The translations under genes and the position numbers were made by a program. A model generated the notes under the pieces. That model did no database searches, was not told the origin of the DNA, and saw only the letters and a list, made by a program, of their open reading frames with translations. Below, in pieces: positions 6,253 to 13,335 of a stretch of DNA of 15,594 bases (the first letter of the stretch is position 1; every line of letters starts with the position of its first letter). Origin of the DNA: Chromatiales bacterium (GTDB lineage: Bacteria > Pseudomonadota > Gammaproteobacteria > CAMYNG01); NCBI GenBank assembly GCA_026990045.1, contig JALSIK010000263.1, forward strand, positions 1 through 15,594. The letters run 5' to 3'.

Positions 6253-6987
6253 TTAAGAATTGAGGCTGCGGCCGCCGTCCACGGTGAGGACCTGGCCGCT
6301 CATGTAGTCGGCGTCGCGGATGAGAAAGCGCACGGCCTTGGCGATGTCGGCGGGATCCCCCTGGCGCTTGAGGAAGGTGCGCGAGACGATGCGCTGCTTG
6401 GTCACCTCGTCCAGGTGTTCCGGCCACAGGATGGCACCGGGGGCCACCGCGTTGACCCGCACCTCGGGACCCAGCTCGCAGGCCAGGGCCCGGGTCAGCA
6501 TCACCAGGCCGGCCTTGGCCATGCTGTAGACGGGAAAGTGCTTCAGCGGGCGGTCGGCGTGGATGTCCACGATGTTGACGATGCAGCCGTGCCGGGCGCG
6601 CAGGTGCGGGGCCGCCGCCTGGGACAGGAAGAAGGGTGCCTTGAGGTTGGTGCCCATGAGGTCGTTCCATTGTTCCTCGGTCACCGTGCCCAGCGGGGTG
6701 CGGTAGAAGGTGGAGGCGTTGTTGACCAGCACGTCCAGCCGGCCCCAGGCGTTGACCGCCTCGGTCACCAGGGTGGAGAGCCCGGCGGTGGCGAGCAGGT
6801 CGGCCTGCACCAGCATCACCGAGTCGGGCCGCTGCGCGGTGAGCTCCTGCTGCAAGGCCTGGGCCGCGGCGCGCGAGGAGCGGTAGTGCAGCACGACGCG
6901 CATGCCCTCGGCGTGCAGCAGGCGGGCGATGGTGGCGCCGATGCGGTGGGCGGCGCCGGTGATGAGCACCACCTTGTCCGTGAGCAC
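6253..6987 (-). CDS. pteridine reductase-like short-chain dehydrogenase
   Basis: Probable NADPH-dependent reductase of pterins or dihydrofolate. The 244-residue Rossmann protein carries TGAAHRIG (10-17), i.e. TGxxx[R/H]xG with R15, a cofactor loop typical of PTR1-type pteridine reductases. It also has LVNNAS (87-92) and YSMAK with Y154 and K158. The position usually held by the catalytic Ser is Asp (NIVD, D141), as in trypanosomatid PTR1 where Asp-Tyr-Lys is catalytic. The C-terminal SGQVLTVDGGRS is standard for the family. I chose the GTG at 6987 because GGAGG (7000-6996) precedes it by 8 nt and the Rossmann strand begins at once; an ATG at 7035 adds 16 unlikely residues. The folB-folK neighbourhood supports a pterin substrate. 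Exact substrate is inference. Confidence 0.85.
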   Translation of the reverse strand: MLTDKVVLITGAAHRIGATIARLLHAEGMRVVLHYRSSRAAAQALQQELTAQRPDSVMLVQADLLATAGLSTLVTEAVNAWGRLDVLVNNASTFYRTPLGTVTEEQWNDLMGTNLKAPFFLSQAAAPHLRARHGCIVNIVDIHADRPLKHFPVYSMAKAGLVMLTRALACELGPEVRVNAVAPGAILWPEHLDEVTKQRIVSRTFLKRQGDPADIAKAVRFLIRDADYMSGQVLTVDGGRSLNS

Positions 6988-7070
6988 TGTGCTATCCTCC
7001 GCCGGGCGAAAACGACGCCGCCCACTGTACCGCAAAAGCCGCCGCCGCCGCCAACGCCAGCCGGGAACCC

Positions 7071-8252
7071 ATGTCCGCTTCAGCCATGACCGCCGGTTCG
7101 AGCAAGCTGCCCACCCCCGACGCCGGTGCCCGCGCGCACAGTGCCCGCGTGGCGGCGCACCTGCGCGAGGCCATGGCCGTCGCCGGCGGGGCCGTTCCCT
7201 TCGCGCGTTTCATGGAGCTGGTGCTGTACGCGCCGGGCCTGGGTTATTACAGCGCCGGCGCGGTGAAGCTGGGCGCGGCCGGTGATTTCGTCACCGCGCC
7301 GGAGATCTCGCCGCTGTTCGGGCGCTGCCTGGCCCGGGCCCTGGCGCCGGTGCTCTCGGGCCTGGACGATCCCGTGGTGCTGGAGCCGGGTGCCGGCAGC
7401 GGCGCCCTGGCCGCGGTCATGCTGGACGAGTGGGCGGCGCTGGACGTGGCCCCCTCCCGCTACCTGATCCTGGAGCCCTCCGCCGGCCTGCGCCGGTGGC
7501 AGCAGGCCAACCTGGCCGGGCGCGGCGCGGTGGAATGGATCGACACCCTGCCCGAGAGTTTCGAGGGCGTGGTGGTGGCCAACGAGGTCCTGGACGCCAT
7601 GCCCGTGAGCCGCTTCGTCTGCGCGGGCGGCACCGTGCACGAGCTGGGCGTGGCGCCCGAGGGGGAAGGTTTCCGCTGGGTGCGGTTGCCGGCGCCGGCG
7701 GCGCTGGCGCAGCGGGTGGCGGCCGTGGAGTCGCTGCTGGGCGCACCGCTGCCCGACGGCTACACCAGCGAGGTGAACTTCGCGGCCGAGGCCTGGGTGG
7801 CCACCGTGGGGCGGCGCCTTGCCCGCGGTGCCCTGCTGCTGGTGGACTACGGCTTCCCGCGCCGCGAGTTCTACCATCCCCAGCGCAGCCAGGGCACCCT
7901 CATGTGCCACTACCGCCATCGCGCCCACGGCGACCCGTTCTTGTTCCCGGGCCTGCAGGACATCACCGCCCACGTGGACTTCACCGCGGTGGCGGAGGCG
8001 GCGGTGGACGCGGGCCTGCGCCTGGACGGCTACACCCACCAGGCGGGATTCCTGCTCGGGGCCGGGATCACGGAACTGGCGGCGCAGGTCAATCCGGCCG
8101 ACGTGCGCGCGCAGATGGACACCGCGGCCCAGCTCCGGCGCCTGACCCTGCCGCAGGAGATGGGCGAGCTGTTCAAGGTCATGAGCCTCTCCCGCGGCGT
8201 GGACGTGGTGGCGGCGGGATTCTCCCTGCGGGACCTGTCCGGGACGCTGTAG
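7071..8252 (+). CDS. SAM-dependent methyltransferase, MidA/NDUFAF7 (DUF185, COG1565) family
   Basis: Class I methyltransferase whose mitochondrial relative NDUFAF7/MidA dimethylates an arginine of the complex I 49-kDa subunit during assembly; the bacterial substrate is not known to me. The 393-residue protein shows the family blocks APGLGYYS (54-61), GDFVTAPEISPLFG (71-84), the SAM loop LEPGAGSGALA (104-114), NEVLDAMPV, the LLLVDYGFPRREFYHPQRSQG segment, and TLPQEMGELFKVM near the end. The ATG at 7071 or the one at 7086 could be the start. It is divergent from the SDR gene across 83 bp containing a GCC repeat. uppP begins 2 bp after its stop. Confidence 0.9.
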   Translation: MSASAMTAGSSKLPTPDAGARAHSARVAAHLREAMAVAGGAVPFARFMELVLYAPGLGYYSAGAVKLGAAGDFVTAPEISPLFGRCLARALAPVLSGLDDPVVLEPGAGSGALAAVMLDEWAALDVAPSRYLILEPSAGLRRWQQANLAGRGAVEWIDTLPESFEGVVVANEVLDAMPVSRFVCAGGTVHELGVAPEGEGFRWVRLPAPAALAQRVAAVESLLGAPLPDGYTSEVNFAAEAWVATVGRRLARGALLLVDYGFPRREFYHPQRSQGTLMCHYRHRAHGDPFLFPGLQDITAHVDFTAVAEAAVDAGLRLDGYTHQAGFLLGAGITELAAQVNPADVRAQMDTAAQLRRLTLPQEMGELFKVMSLSRGVDVVAAGFSLRDLSGTL

Positions 8253-8254
8253 GC

Positions 8255-9052
8255 ATGGAGCTGATCCAGGTCATCGTGCTGGCCCTGGTGCAGGGGCTCA
8301 CCGAGTTCCTGCCGGTGTCCAGCTCGGCGCACCTCATCCTGGTGCCGGTGCTCACCGGCTGGCCGGACCAGGGCCTGGCCTTCGACGTGGCCGTGCACCT
8401 GGGCTCGCTGGCGGCGGTGGTGATCTACTTCCGCACCGAGCTCAACCGCATGGCCCTGGCCTGGGTCCGTTCTGTCACCCGCCGCCGGCACAGCGCCGAC
8501 AGCCGCCTGGCCTGGGCGGTGGTGGTGGCCACGGTGCCGGCGGGCGCCGCCGGCCTCCTGCTGGACGACATGGTGGAGCAGTGGCTGCGCTCGCCCCTGG
8601 TCATCGCCGCGGCCACCGTGGGGTTCGGCCTGCTGCTGTGGGTCGCCGACCGCCGCGGCGGCGGCACGCGGGACGAGTACCGGCTGGGCTGGGGCGGCGC
8701 GGTGCTGGTGGGACTGGCCCAGGCCCTGGCCCTCGTGCCCGGCACCTCGCGCTCCGGCATCACCATCACCGCCGGGCTGTTCCTGGGCCTGTCGCGCCAG
8801 GGGGCGGCGCGGTTTTCCTTCCTGCTGTCGGTGCCCATCATCCTCGCCGCCTCGCTGCTGGAGAGCGTGAAGCTGGCGGAGGCCGCGGCACCGGTGGACT
8901 GGACCGCCTTCGGCCTCGGCGTGCTGCTGTCGGCGGGGGCGGCGTATGCCTGCATCCACTGGTTCCTGCGCCTGGTGGCGCGGGTGGGCATGATGCCCTT
9001 CGTGATCTACCGCCTGCTGCTGGGCACGGCGCTGCTGGTCGTGTTTTACTGA
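8255..9052 (+). CDS. uppP: undecaprenyl-diphosphatase UppP/BacA
   Basis: Integral membrane phosphatase that recycles undecaprenyl diphosphate to the monophosphate carrier for peptidoglycan and other surface polymers; loss sensitises cells to bacitracin. The 265-residue product has about seven or eight hydrophobic segments. It carries both BacA signatures: LVQGLTEFLPVSSSAHL (11-27) with E17 and H26, and ALVPGTSRSGITITAGLFLG (159-178) with R166. Length is typical. The ATG at 8255 is 2 bp after the methyltransferase stop, and the VanZ-like gene starts 5 bp after this one, so the three are very probably co-transcribed and translationally coupled. Confidence 0.96.
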   Translation: MELIQVIVLALVQGLTEFLPVSSSAHLILVPVLTGWPDQGLAFDVAVHLGSLAAVVIYFRTELNRMALAWVRSVTRRRHSADSRLAWAVVVATVPAGAAGLLLDDMVEQWLRSPLVIAAATVGFGLLLWVADRRGGGTRDEYRLGWGGAVLVGLAQALALVPGTSRSGITITAGLFLGLSRQGAARFSFLLSVPIILAASLLESVKLAEAAAPVDWTAFGLGVLLSAGAAYACIHWFLRLVARVGMMPFVIYRLLLGTALLVVFY

Positions 9053-9057
9053 GGCCC

Positions 9058-9462
9058 ATGAACGGAACCAGGGAACAGGGTCCCCGCCTGCGCCATCATC
9101 GCGGCTGGCTGGCCGTGGGCTGGGCCCTGGTGGCCCTGGTGGTGTGGGCCAGCCTGAGCCCACAACCGCCGCCCACCCCGGACATCCACCTGGGCGACAA
9201 GCTGGCCCACCTGCTGGCCTACGGGGTACTCATGGGCTGGTTCGCCCAGATCTACCCGGCTTCCACGACGCGCCACGGCATTGCCGCGGGCTTCGTGTTC
9301 ATGGGCGTGGTGCTGGAATACCTCCAGGGCCTGCTGGGCGGTCGCCTGTTCGAGATCGCCGACATGGCGGCCAACACCCTGGGCGTGGCCCTGGCCTGGT
9401 GGATCACCCGCGGCCGCGCCGGCCGCATCCTGCGCTGGGTGGAGGACAGGTTGGGAGCTTGA
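9058..9462 (+). CDS. VanZ-like membrane protein
   Basis: A 134-residue protein with four predicted membrane segments (about 16-35, 45-66, 73-92, 100-117). It has the polar VanZ-family signature spread between them: DKLAH (D47, K48, H51), EYLQ (E87, Q90), and D102...N106. VanZ confers low-level teicoplanin resistance in enterococci; most chromosomal members are uncharacterised. Position after uppP suggests a cell-envelope role but does not prove one. The ATG at 9058 has GAGG overlapping the uppP stop. Its first codons (about 3-9) are written in a degenerate heptad tract (9064-9084), so the extreme N-terminus may be poorly conserved. Confidence 0.8.
   Translation: MNGTREQGPRLRHHRGWLAVGWALVALVVWASLSPQPPPTPDIHLGDKLAHLLAYGVLMGWFAQIYPASTTRHGIAAGFVFMGVVLEYLQGLLGGRLFEIADMAANTLGVALAWWITRGRAGRILRWVEDRLGA
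9064..9084. repeat. degenerate heptad tract in the VanZ-like 5' end
   Basis: GGAACCA (9064-9070), GGGAACA (9071-9077), GGGTCCC (9078-9084): three 7-bp units with period kept but sequence drifted, inside the coding region for the N-terminal cytoplasmic stretch of the VanZ-like protein. Confidence 0.45.
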
Positions 9463-9467
9463 GCAAG

Positions 9468-9485
9468 GGAGGGCACCGTCCCTCC
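9468..9485. terminator. possible hairpin terminator after the VanZ-like gene
   Basis: GGAGGG (9468-9473), loop CACCGT, CCCTCC (9480-9485) form a perfect 6-bp stem 5 nt after the VanZ-like stop. No T-run follows, so it is at best a weak or Rho-assisted terminator for the methyltransferase-uppP-vanZ transcript. Confidence 0.3.
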
Positions 9486-9554
9486 GGCGCGCACCCGCGG
9501 CGATCGGACCCCGCGAAACCCGGTGTGCCGCCCGCGGAAGCGCGCCGCCCTTGC

Positions 9555-9583
9555 GGGGCGTTGACGAGGTGAACGCTCCCTAC
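9555..9583 (-). repeat. GTAG-headed REP-like palindrome overlapping the cca stop codon
   Basis: On the minus strand GTAG (9583-9580) is followed at once by GGAGCGTT (9579-9572), a 9-nt loop and AACGCCCC (9562-9555), an 8-bp stem with one mismatch. A GTAG head next to an imperfect palindrome is the hallmark of the REP family mobilised by REP-associated tyrosine transposases. The TAG of the head is the stop codon of cca. Confidence 0.5.
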
Positions 9584-10830
9584 GGGACGCCGCCGGTTCC
9601 CAGCCCCTGGTCTCCGGTCCCCAGCGCCCGGGCGATGGCCTCCATGCGCCGCCGGCGCAGGGCGTCGGCGACGGCGCGGCCTTCGAGCCCGGGGGGCAGG
9701 TGGGCAGGGGTGACGGCGGCGGCGGCCGCGTGCGCGCGGCGGAAGATGCCGGGCTGTTCCAGTTCGCGGTCCTCCCAGCCGGGCCGGCCGCGGGCGTCGG
9801 CCTCGCAGGCCGCCAGCCACTGGTGGAAGCGCCCGGGGCGGCGGAAGGCGTCCAGCGCCTGCAGGGTGTCCAGCAGGGTGGCGGGGCGCAGCTCCGCGGC
9901 GCGGTGGAAGTGGAGGTGGTAGCGGGTCACCAGCACCGCCAGTTGGCGGAAGGCCCGCGGCACCTTGAAGCGGGCGCACAGTGCCTCCACCAGGGGCACC
10001 CCCCGTTCCTCGTGGCCGGCGTGCCGCGGCCATTCCTCGCGCGGCGTGGTGCCCTTGCCCAGGTCGTGGACCAGGGCGGCGAAGCGCACCACCGCTTCCG
10101 GCGACCGGCGCGCGGCCTGGTCCACCACCAGCAGGGTGTGGATCCCGGTGTCCACCTCCGGGTGGTGTTCCGGCGGCTGGGGCACGCCGAACAGGCGGTC
10201 GATCTCGGGAAACAGCCGCGCCAGGGCGCCGCACTCGCGCAGGACGGCGAAGTACCGTGACGGCCGGTCTTCGCCCAGGGCGCGCTCGGTCTCGCTCCAG
10301 ACCCGCTCCGGGACCAGGGCGTCCACCTCGCCCGCGTCCACCATCTGCCGCATGAGGGCCAGGGTCTCGTCGGCCACGCGAAAGCCCAGGTCGGCGTAGC
10401 GCGCGGCGAGGCGCGCCGCGCGGAGAATACGCACGGGATCCTCGGCGAAGGCGGGGGAGACGTGGCGCAACAGGCGGGCCTCCAGGTCGCGCCGGCCGCC
10501 GAAGGGATCGATGATCTCGCCGTCCTCGGTCTCGGCCATGGCGTTGATGGTGAGGTCGCGCCGGCGCAGGTCCTCCTCCAGGGTCACGTCGGGCGCGGCA
10601 TGGACCGAGAAACCATGGTAGCCGGGACCGGTCTTGCGCTCGGTGCGGGCCAGGGCGTACTCCTCGTGGGTCTCGGGATGGAGGAACACGGGGAAGTCGC
10701 GCCCCACCTGGCGGAAGCCGCGGGCGATCATGTCCTCGGGCGTGGCGCCCACCACCACCCAGTCGCGGTCCTTGACCGGCAGGCCCAGCAACCGGTCGCG
10801 CACGCAGCCGCCGACCTTGTACATCTTCAT
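9580..10830 (-). CDS. cca: multifunctional CCA tRNA nucleotidyltransferase
   Basis: Adds and repairs the CCA end of tRNAs; proteobacterial forms also carry an HD phosphohydrolase domain. The 416-residue protein (E. coli about 412) starts MKMYKVGGCVRDRLLGLPVK. The nucleotidyltransferase site is DRDWVVVG (D21, D23), followed by RRDLTINAMA (90-99) and the neck/ERVWSE region. HPEVDTGIHT (223-232) and LVHDLGKG (H255, D256) mark the HD domain. The ATG at 10830 or the one at 10824 may be used. It lies 21 bp downstream of the NDUFA9-like SDR gene. The last 13 or so residues, LGTGDQGLGTGG and neighbours, are encoded by a heptad repeat tract, and the stop lies in a REP-like element, so the native C-terminus was probably replaced or extended. 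Confidence 0.95.
   Translation of the reverse strand: MKMYKVGGCVRDRLLGLPVKDRDWVVVGATPEDMIARGFRQVGRDFPVFLHPETHEEYALARTERKTGPGYHGFSVHAAPDVTLEEDLRRRDLTINAMAETEDGEIIDPFGGRRDLEARLLRHVSPAFAEDPVRILRAARLAARYADLGFRVADETLALMRQMVDAGEVDALVPERVWSETERALGEDRPSRYFAVLRECGALARLFPEIDRLFGVPQPPEHHPEVDTGIHTLLVVDQAARRSPEAVVRFAALVHDLGKGTTPREEWPRHAGHEERGVPLVEALCARFKVPRAFRQLAVLVTRYHLHFHRAAELRPATLLDTLQALDAFRRPGRFHQWLAACEADARGRPGWEDRELEQPGIFRRAHAAAAAVTPAHLPPGLEGRAVADALRRRRMEAIARALGTGDQGLGTGGVP
9595..9629. repeat. heptad tract encoding the C-terminus of Cca
   Basis: Five consecutive 7-bp units on the plus strand: GGTTCCC (9595-9601), AGCCCCT (9602-9608), GGTCTCC (9609-9615), GGTCCCC (9616-9622), AGCGCCC (9623-9629), approximate consensus RGYCCCC. 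Read on the minus strand they encode ALGTGDQGLGTG at the end of Cca, hence the protein-level LGTG repeat. Confidence 0.65.
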
Positions 10831-10851
10831 GGCGCAGACAGCCTGGGCCGG

Positions 10852-11814
10852 TCAGGCCTCGTGCCGGGCGAGGCGGCGGAACTCCTGGTAGCGGGCGCGC
10901 ATGCGCCGCCCGCCCAGGTACTGGGGCACCACCGCCTCGATGCCCTGCGGGGTGATGCCGAAGATGTCCGGAAACGGTTCCCGGCACACCGCGTCCACCT
11001 GCAGCGAGCGGTAGTTGTCGCGGGAGAAGGGCTTGCCCGGGACGTACTCCAGCACGTTGGCCTGCAGCGCCGACAGCACCGGCCCGAGGCTGACGACCTT
11101 GCGCCGCATGCCGATGACCCGGGCGGTGAACTCCACCAGCTCTTTCAGGGTATAGACCCGCGGCCCGCACAGGTCGTAGCGCCGGCCGATGGTATGGGGA
11201 TCGGCCAGGGCGGCGGCGAAACAGTGCACCACGTCCTCCACGTACACCGGGGCGAAGCGGGCCCGGCCCATGGCCAGGGGAAAGACGCCGGGCGCCAGCC
11301 GCAGCAGTCTGGCGAAGCGGGTAAAGAAGCTGTCGCCGGGGCCGAAGATCACGGAGGGGCGGAAGCTGGTGACCTCCAGTCCCGCCGCGGCATGGACCAG
11401 GTCCTCGGCCTGGCCCTTGGTGCGCAGGTAATGGCTGGGACCCTGCTCGGCATCGGCATTGAGCGCGCTCATGTGCAGCAGGCGGCGCACGCCGGTCTCG
11501 TTCATGGCCCGCACCACCTTCTCCGCCAGCTCCACGTGGACGCGGCGGAAACCGGTGCCGGAGTCGCCGCGCTCGTTGAGGATGCCCACCAGGTTGATCA
11601 CGGCGTCGGCGCCTTCCACGTGGCGCGCCAGCTCGCGCGGGTCGTGCACGTCGGCGGCGACGAGCTCGGCAGTGGGCAGGACCCGGAGGTCGCGGCGGCG
11701 CTCGGGGTCGCGGGTCAACAGGCGCAGGCGGTGACCTTCGGCCGCGAGCCGGTGGGCCAGGTGCCCCCCCACGAAGCCGGTGCCGCCCAGGATGACGATG
11801 TCTTTCGTTTTCAT
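10852..11814 (-). CDS. NAD(P)-binding SDR/epimerase-family protein, complex I NDUFA9-like
   Basis: Atypical extended short-chain dehydrogenase. The 320-residue protein has the N-terminal cofactor loop GGTGFVG (10-16), the strand LLTRD (32-36), VINLVGILNE (72-81) and SALNADAEQGPSHYLRTKGQAE with Y129 and K133 in YxxxK spacing. FRPSVIFGPGDSF and ARFAPVYVEDVV are shared with the NDUFA9/39-kDa complex I accessory subunit and its bacterial relatives. Bacterial members are often annotated only as NAD-dependent epimerases; the substrate is unknown to me. The ATG at 11814 gives MKTKDIVILGGTGFVG. No strong ribosome binding site was seen. It heads a two-gene unit with cca, 21 bp downstream. Confidence 0.85.
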   Translation of the reverse strand: MKTKDIVILGGTGFVGGHLAHRLAAEGHRLRLLTRDPERRRDLRVLPTAELVAADVHDPRELARHVEGADAVINLVGILNERGDSGTGFRRVHVELAEKVVRAMNETGVRRLLHMSALNADAEQGPSHYLRTKGQAEDLVHAAAGLEVTSFRPSVIFGPGDSFFTRFARLLRLAPGVFPLAMGRARFAPVYVEDVVHCFAAALADPHTIGRRYDLCGPRVYTLKELVEFTARVIGMRRKVVSLGPVLSALQANVLEYVPGKPFSRDNYRSLQVDAVCREPFPDIFGITPQGIEAVVPQYLGGRRMRARYQEFRRLARHEA

Positions 11815-11833
11815 GGAGTTGCCATGGGTTCCC

Positions 11834-11862
11834 GCCGGGGCCGGGATTGTCCCGGCCCCGGC
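11834..11862. repeat. 13-bp perfect inverted repeat (hairpin) upstream of the NDUFA9-like gene
   Basis: GCCGGGGCCGGGA (11834-11846), loop TTG, then the exact reverse complement TCCCGGCCCCGGC (11850-11862). It lies 20-48 bp upstream of the start codon at 11814, in the 149-bp divergent spacer. No T-run flanks it. It may be a leader hairpin of the minus-strand transcript or a protein-binding site. Confidence 0.7.
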
Positions 11863-11893
11863 CGCCGGTGGTCAAGGCATGGGCCTCGATCCA

Positions 11894-11922
11894 TTGTCAG
11901 ACTTTGCGACTATACTTCTAAT
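11894..11922 (+). promoter_or_regulatory. sigma70-type promoter of the aldehyde dehydrogenase operon
   Basis: TTGTCA (11894-11899, 5/6), a 17-bp spacer and TCTAAT (11917-11922, 5/6) in the most AT-rich patch of the core region. The predicted start near 11929 gives a leader of about 35 nt that includes a strong Shine-Dalgarno, AAGGAG (11952-11957), 6 nt before the ATG. Confidence 0.65.
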
Positions 11923-11963
11923 TTATCAAGAAATTTCGGCCCCGACGGGGAAAGGAGCAGGGC

Positions 11964-13328
11964 ATGAGCTTCGTTGCGGTGAATCCGGCCTCGGGCGAGG
12001 CGGTGGGTGAGTTCCCGGACTGGGACGAGCGGACTCTGGACGCCGCGCTGGAACAGGTGGCGCAGGCCACGCCGGCCTGGGCCGCCACGCCCATGGACCG
12101 GCGGTGCGCCCTCATGGGCAAGGCGGCGGAGGTGCTGCGCCGCGACACCGACCGCTATGCCCGCCTCATCACCCAGGAGATGGGCAAGCTCCTGCGCGAG
12201 GCGCGGGCCGAGGTGGAGAAGTGTGCCTGGGTCTGCGAGTTCTACGCCGAGCAGGGGCCGGCCTTCCTGGCCGACGAGATCATCGAGTCCGACGCCGGCC
12301 GCTCGCTGGTGGCCTACCAGCCGCTGGGCACGGTGCTGGCGGTGATGCCGTGGAACTTTCCCTTCTGGCAGGTGTTCCGCTTCGCCGCCCCGGCGCTGGT
12401 GGCGGGCAACACCGGGGTGCTCAAGCACGCCTCCAACGTGCCCCAGTGCGCGCTGGCCATCGAGGAGGTGTTCCGCGAGGCCGGCTTCCCGGCCGGGGTG
12501 TTCCGCACCCTCATGATTCGCGCCTCGCAGGTGAAGCGCGTCATCGACGACCCGCGCATCCACGCCGTCACCCTCACCGGCAGCGAGCCGGCGGGCCGCT
12601 CGGTGGCCGAGGCCGCCGGCGCCAACATCAAGAAGTCGGTGCTGGAGCTGGGCGGCTCCGACGCCTTCGTGGTGCTGGAGGACGCCGACCTGGACCGGGC
12701 GGTGAACAACGCGGTGGCCTCGCGTTTTCTCAACTGCGGCCAGAGCTGCATCGCGGCCAAGCGCTTCATCGTGGTGGATGCCATCGCCGAGGACTTCCTG
12801 GCCCGCTTCAAGGCCGGGGTGGAGGCGCTGCAACCGGGCGATCCCATGGACGAGGCCACCACCCTGGCTCCCATGGCGCGGGCCGACCTGCGCGACGAGC
12901 TGCACCGCCAGGTCACCGACAGCATCGAGGCCGGCGCGGTGGCGGTGACCGGCTGCGCGCCGGTGGAGGGCAGCGGTGCCTTCTACCAGGCGTCCATCCT
13001 CGACCGCGTGACCCCCGGCATGCGCGCCTACCACGAGGAGCTGTTCGGGCCGGTGGCCATCGTCATCCGCGCCCGCGACGAGGCCGACGCCCTGCGCATC
13101 GCCAACGACTCGCCCTTCGGCCTCGGCGGCAGCGTGTGGACCCGTGACCCCGCCCGCGGCGAGGCCTTCGCCCGCCGCCTGCAGGCCGGCTGCTGCTTCG
13201 TCAACGGCATGGTCAAGAGCGACCCGCGCCTGCCCTTCGGCGGCATCAAGCGCTCGGGCTACGGCCGCGAGCTGTCCCGCCACGGCATCCGCGAGTTCGT
13301 CAACGTCAAGACCATCTGGATCGCCTGA
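11964..13328 (+). CDS. NAD(P)-dependent succinate-semialdehyde dehydrogenase-type aldehyde dehydrogenase
   Basis: Oxidises an aldehyde, most likely succinate semialdehyde, to the acid. The 454-residue protein is of the short SSADH class resembling E. coli Sad (YneI). It starts with FVAVNPASGEAVGEFPDWDE and has PWNFPFWQ with N131. LKHASN (K154) contacts the cofactor. LELGGSD carries the general base E228 and NCGQSCIAAKRF the catalytic C262. The C-terminal half contains EELFGPVAIV, NDSPFGLGGSVWT and LPFGGIKRSGYGREL. Length is normal for the class. The start has a strong Shine-Dalgarno and a good promoter. The TSUP permease gene follows 7 bp downstream. The precise aldehyde is inferred from family resemblance. 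Confidence 0.88.
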   Translation: MSFVAVNPASGEAVGEFPDWDERTLDAALEQVAQATPAWAATPMDRRCALMGKAAEVLRRDTDRYARLITQEMGKLLREARAEVEKCAWVCEFYAEQGPAFLADEIIESDAGRSLVAYQPLGTVLAVMPWNFPFWQVFRFAAPALVAGNTGVLKHASNVPQCALAIEEVFREAGFPAGVFRTLMIRASQVKRVIDDPRIHAVTLTGSEPAGRSVAEAAGANIKKSVLELGGSDAFVVLEDADLDRAVNNAVASRFLNCGQSCIAAKRFIVVDAIAEDFLARFKAGVEALQPGDPMDEATTLAPMARADLRDELHRQVTDSIEAGAVAVTGCAPVEGSGAFYQASILDRVTPGMRAYHEELFGPVAIVIRARDEADALRIANDSPFGLGGSVWTRDPARGEAFARRLQAGCCFVNGMVKSDPRLPFGGIKRSGYGRELSRHGIREFVNVKTIWIA

Positions 13329-13335
13329 GCCGCCG

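Noticed and set aside
7030..7058. GCC trinucleotide run before the methyltransferase gene as a regulatory element
   Set aside because: Short and expected by chance in DNA this GC-rich; nothing ties it to a function.
9404..11875. Very long minus-strand frame overlapping cca and the NDUFA9-like gene
   Set aside because: Low-complexity Pro/Arg/Gly translation in another frame of two clearly recognised genes on the same strand.
11911..11916. TATACT as the -10 of the dehydrogenase promoter
   Set aside because: It is 11 bp from the only good -35 (TTGTCA), while TCTAAT at 11917 has the ideal 17-bp spacing.
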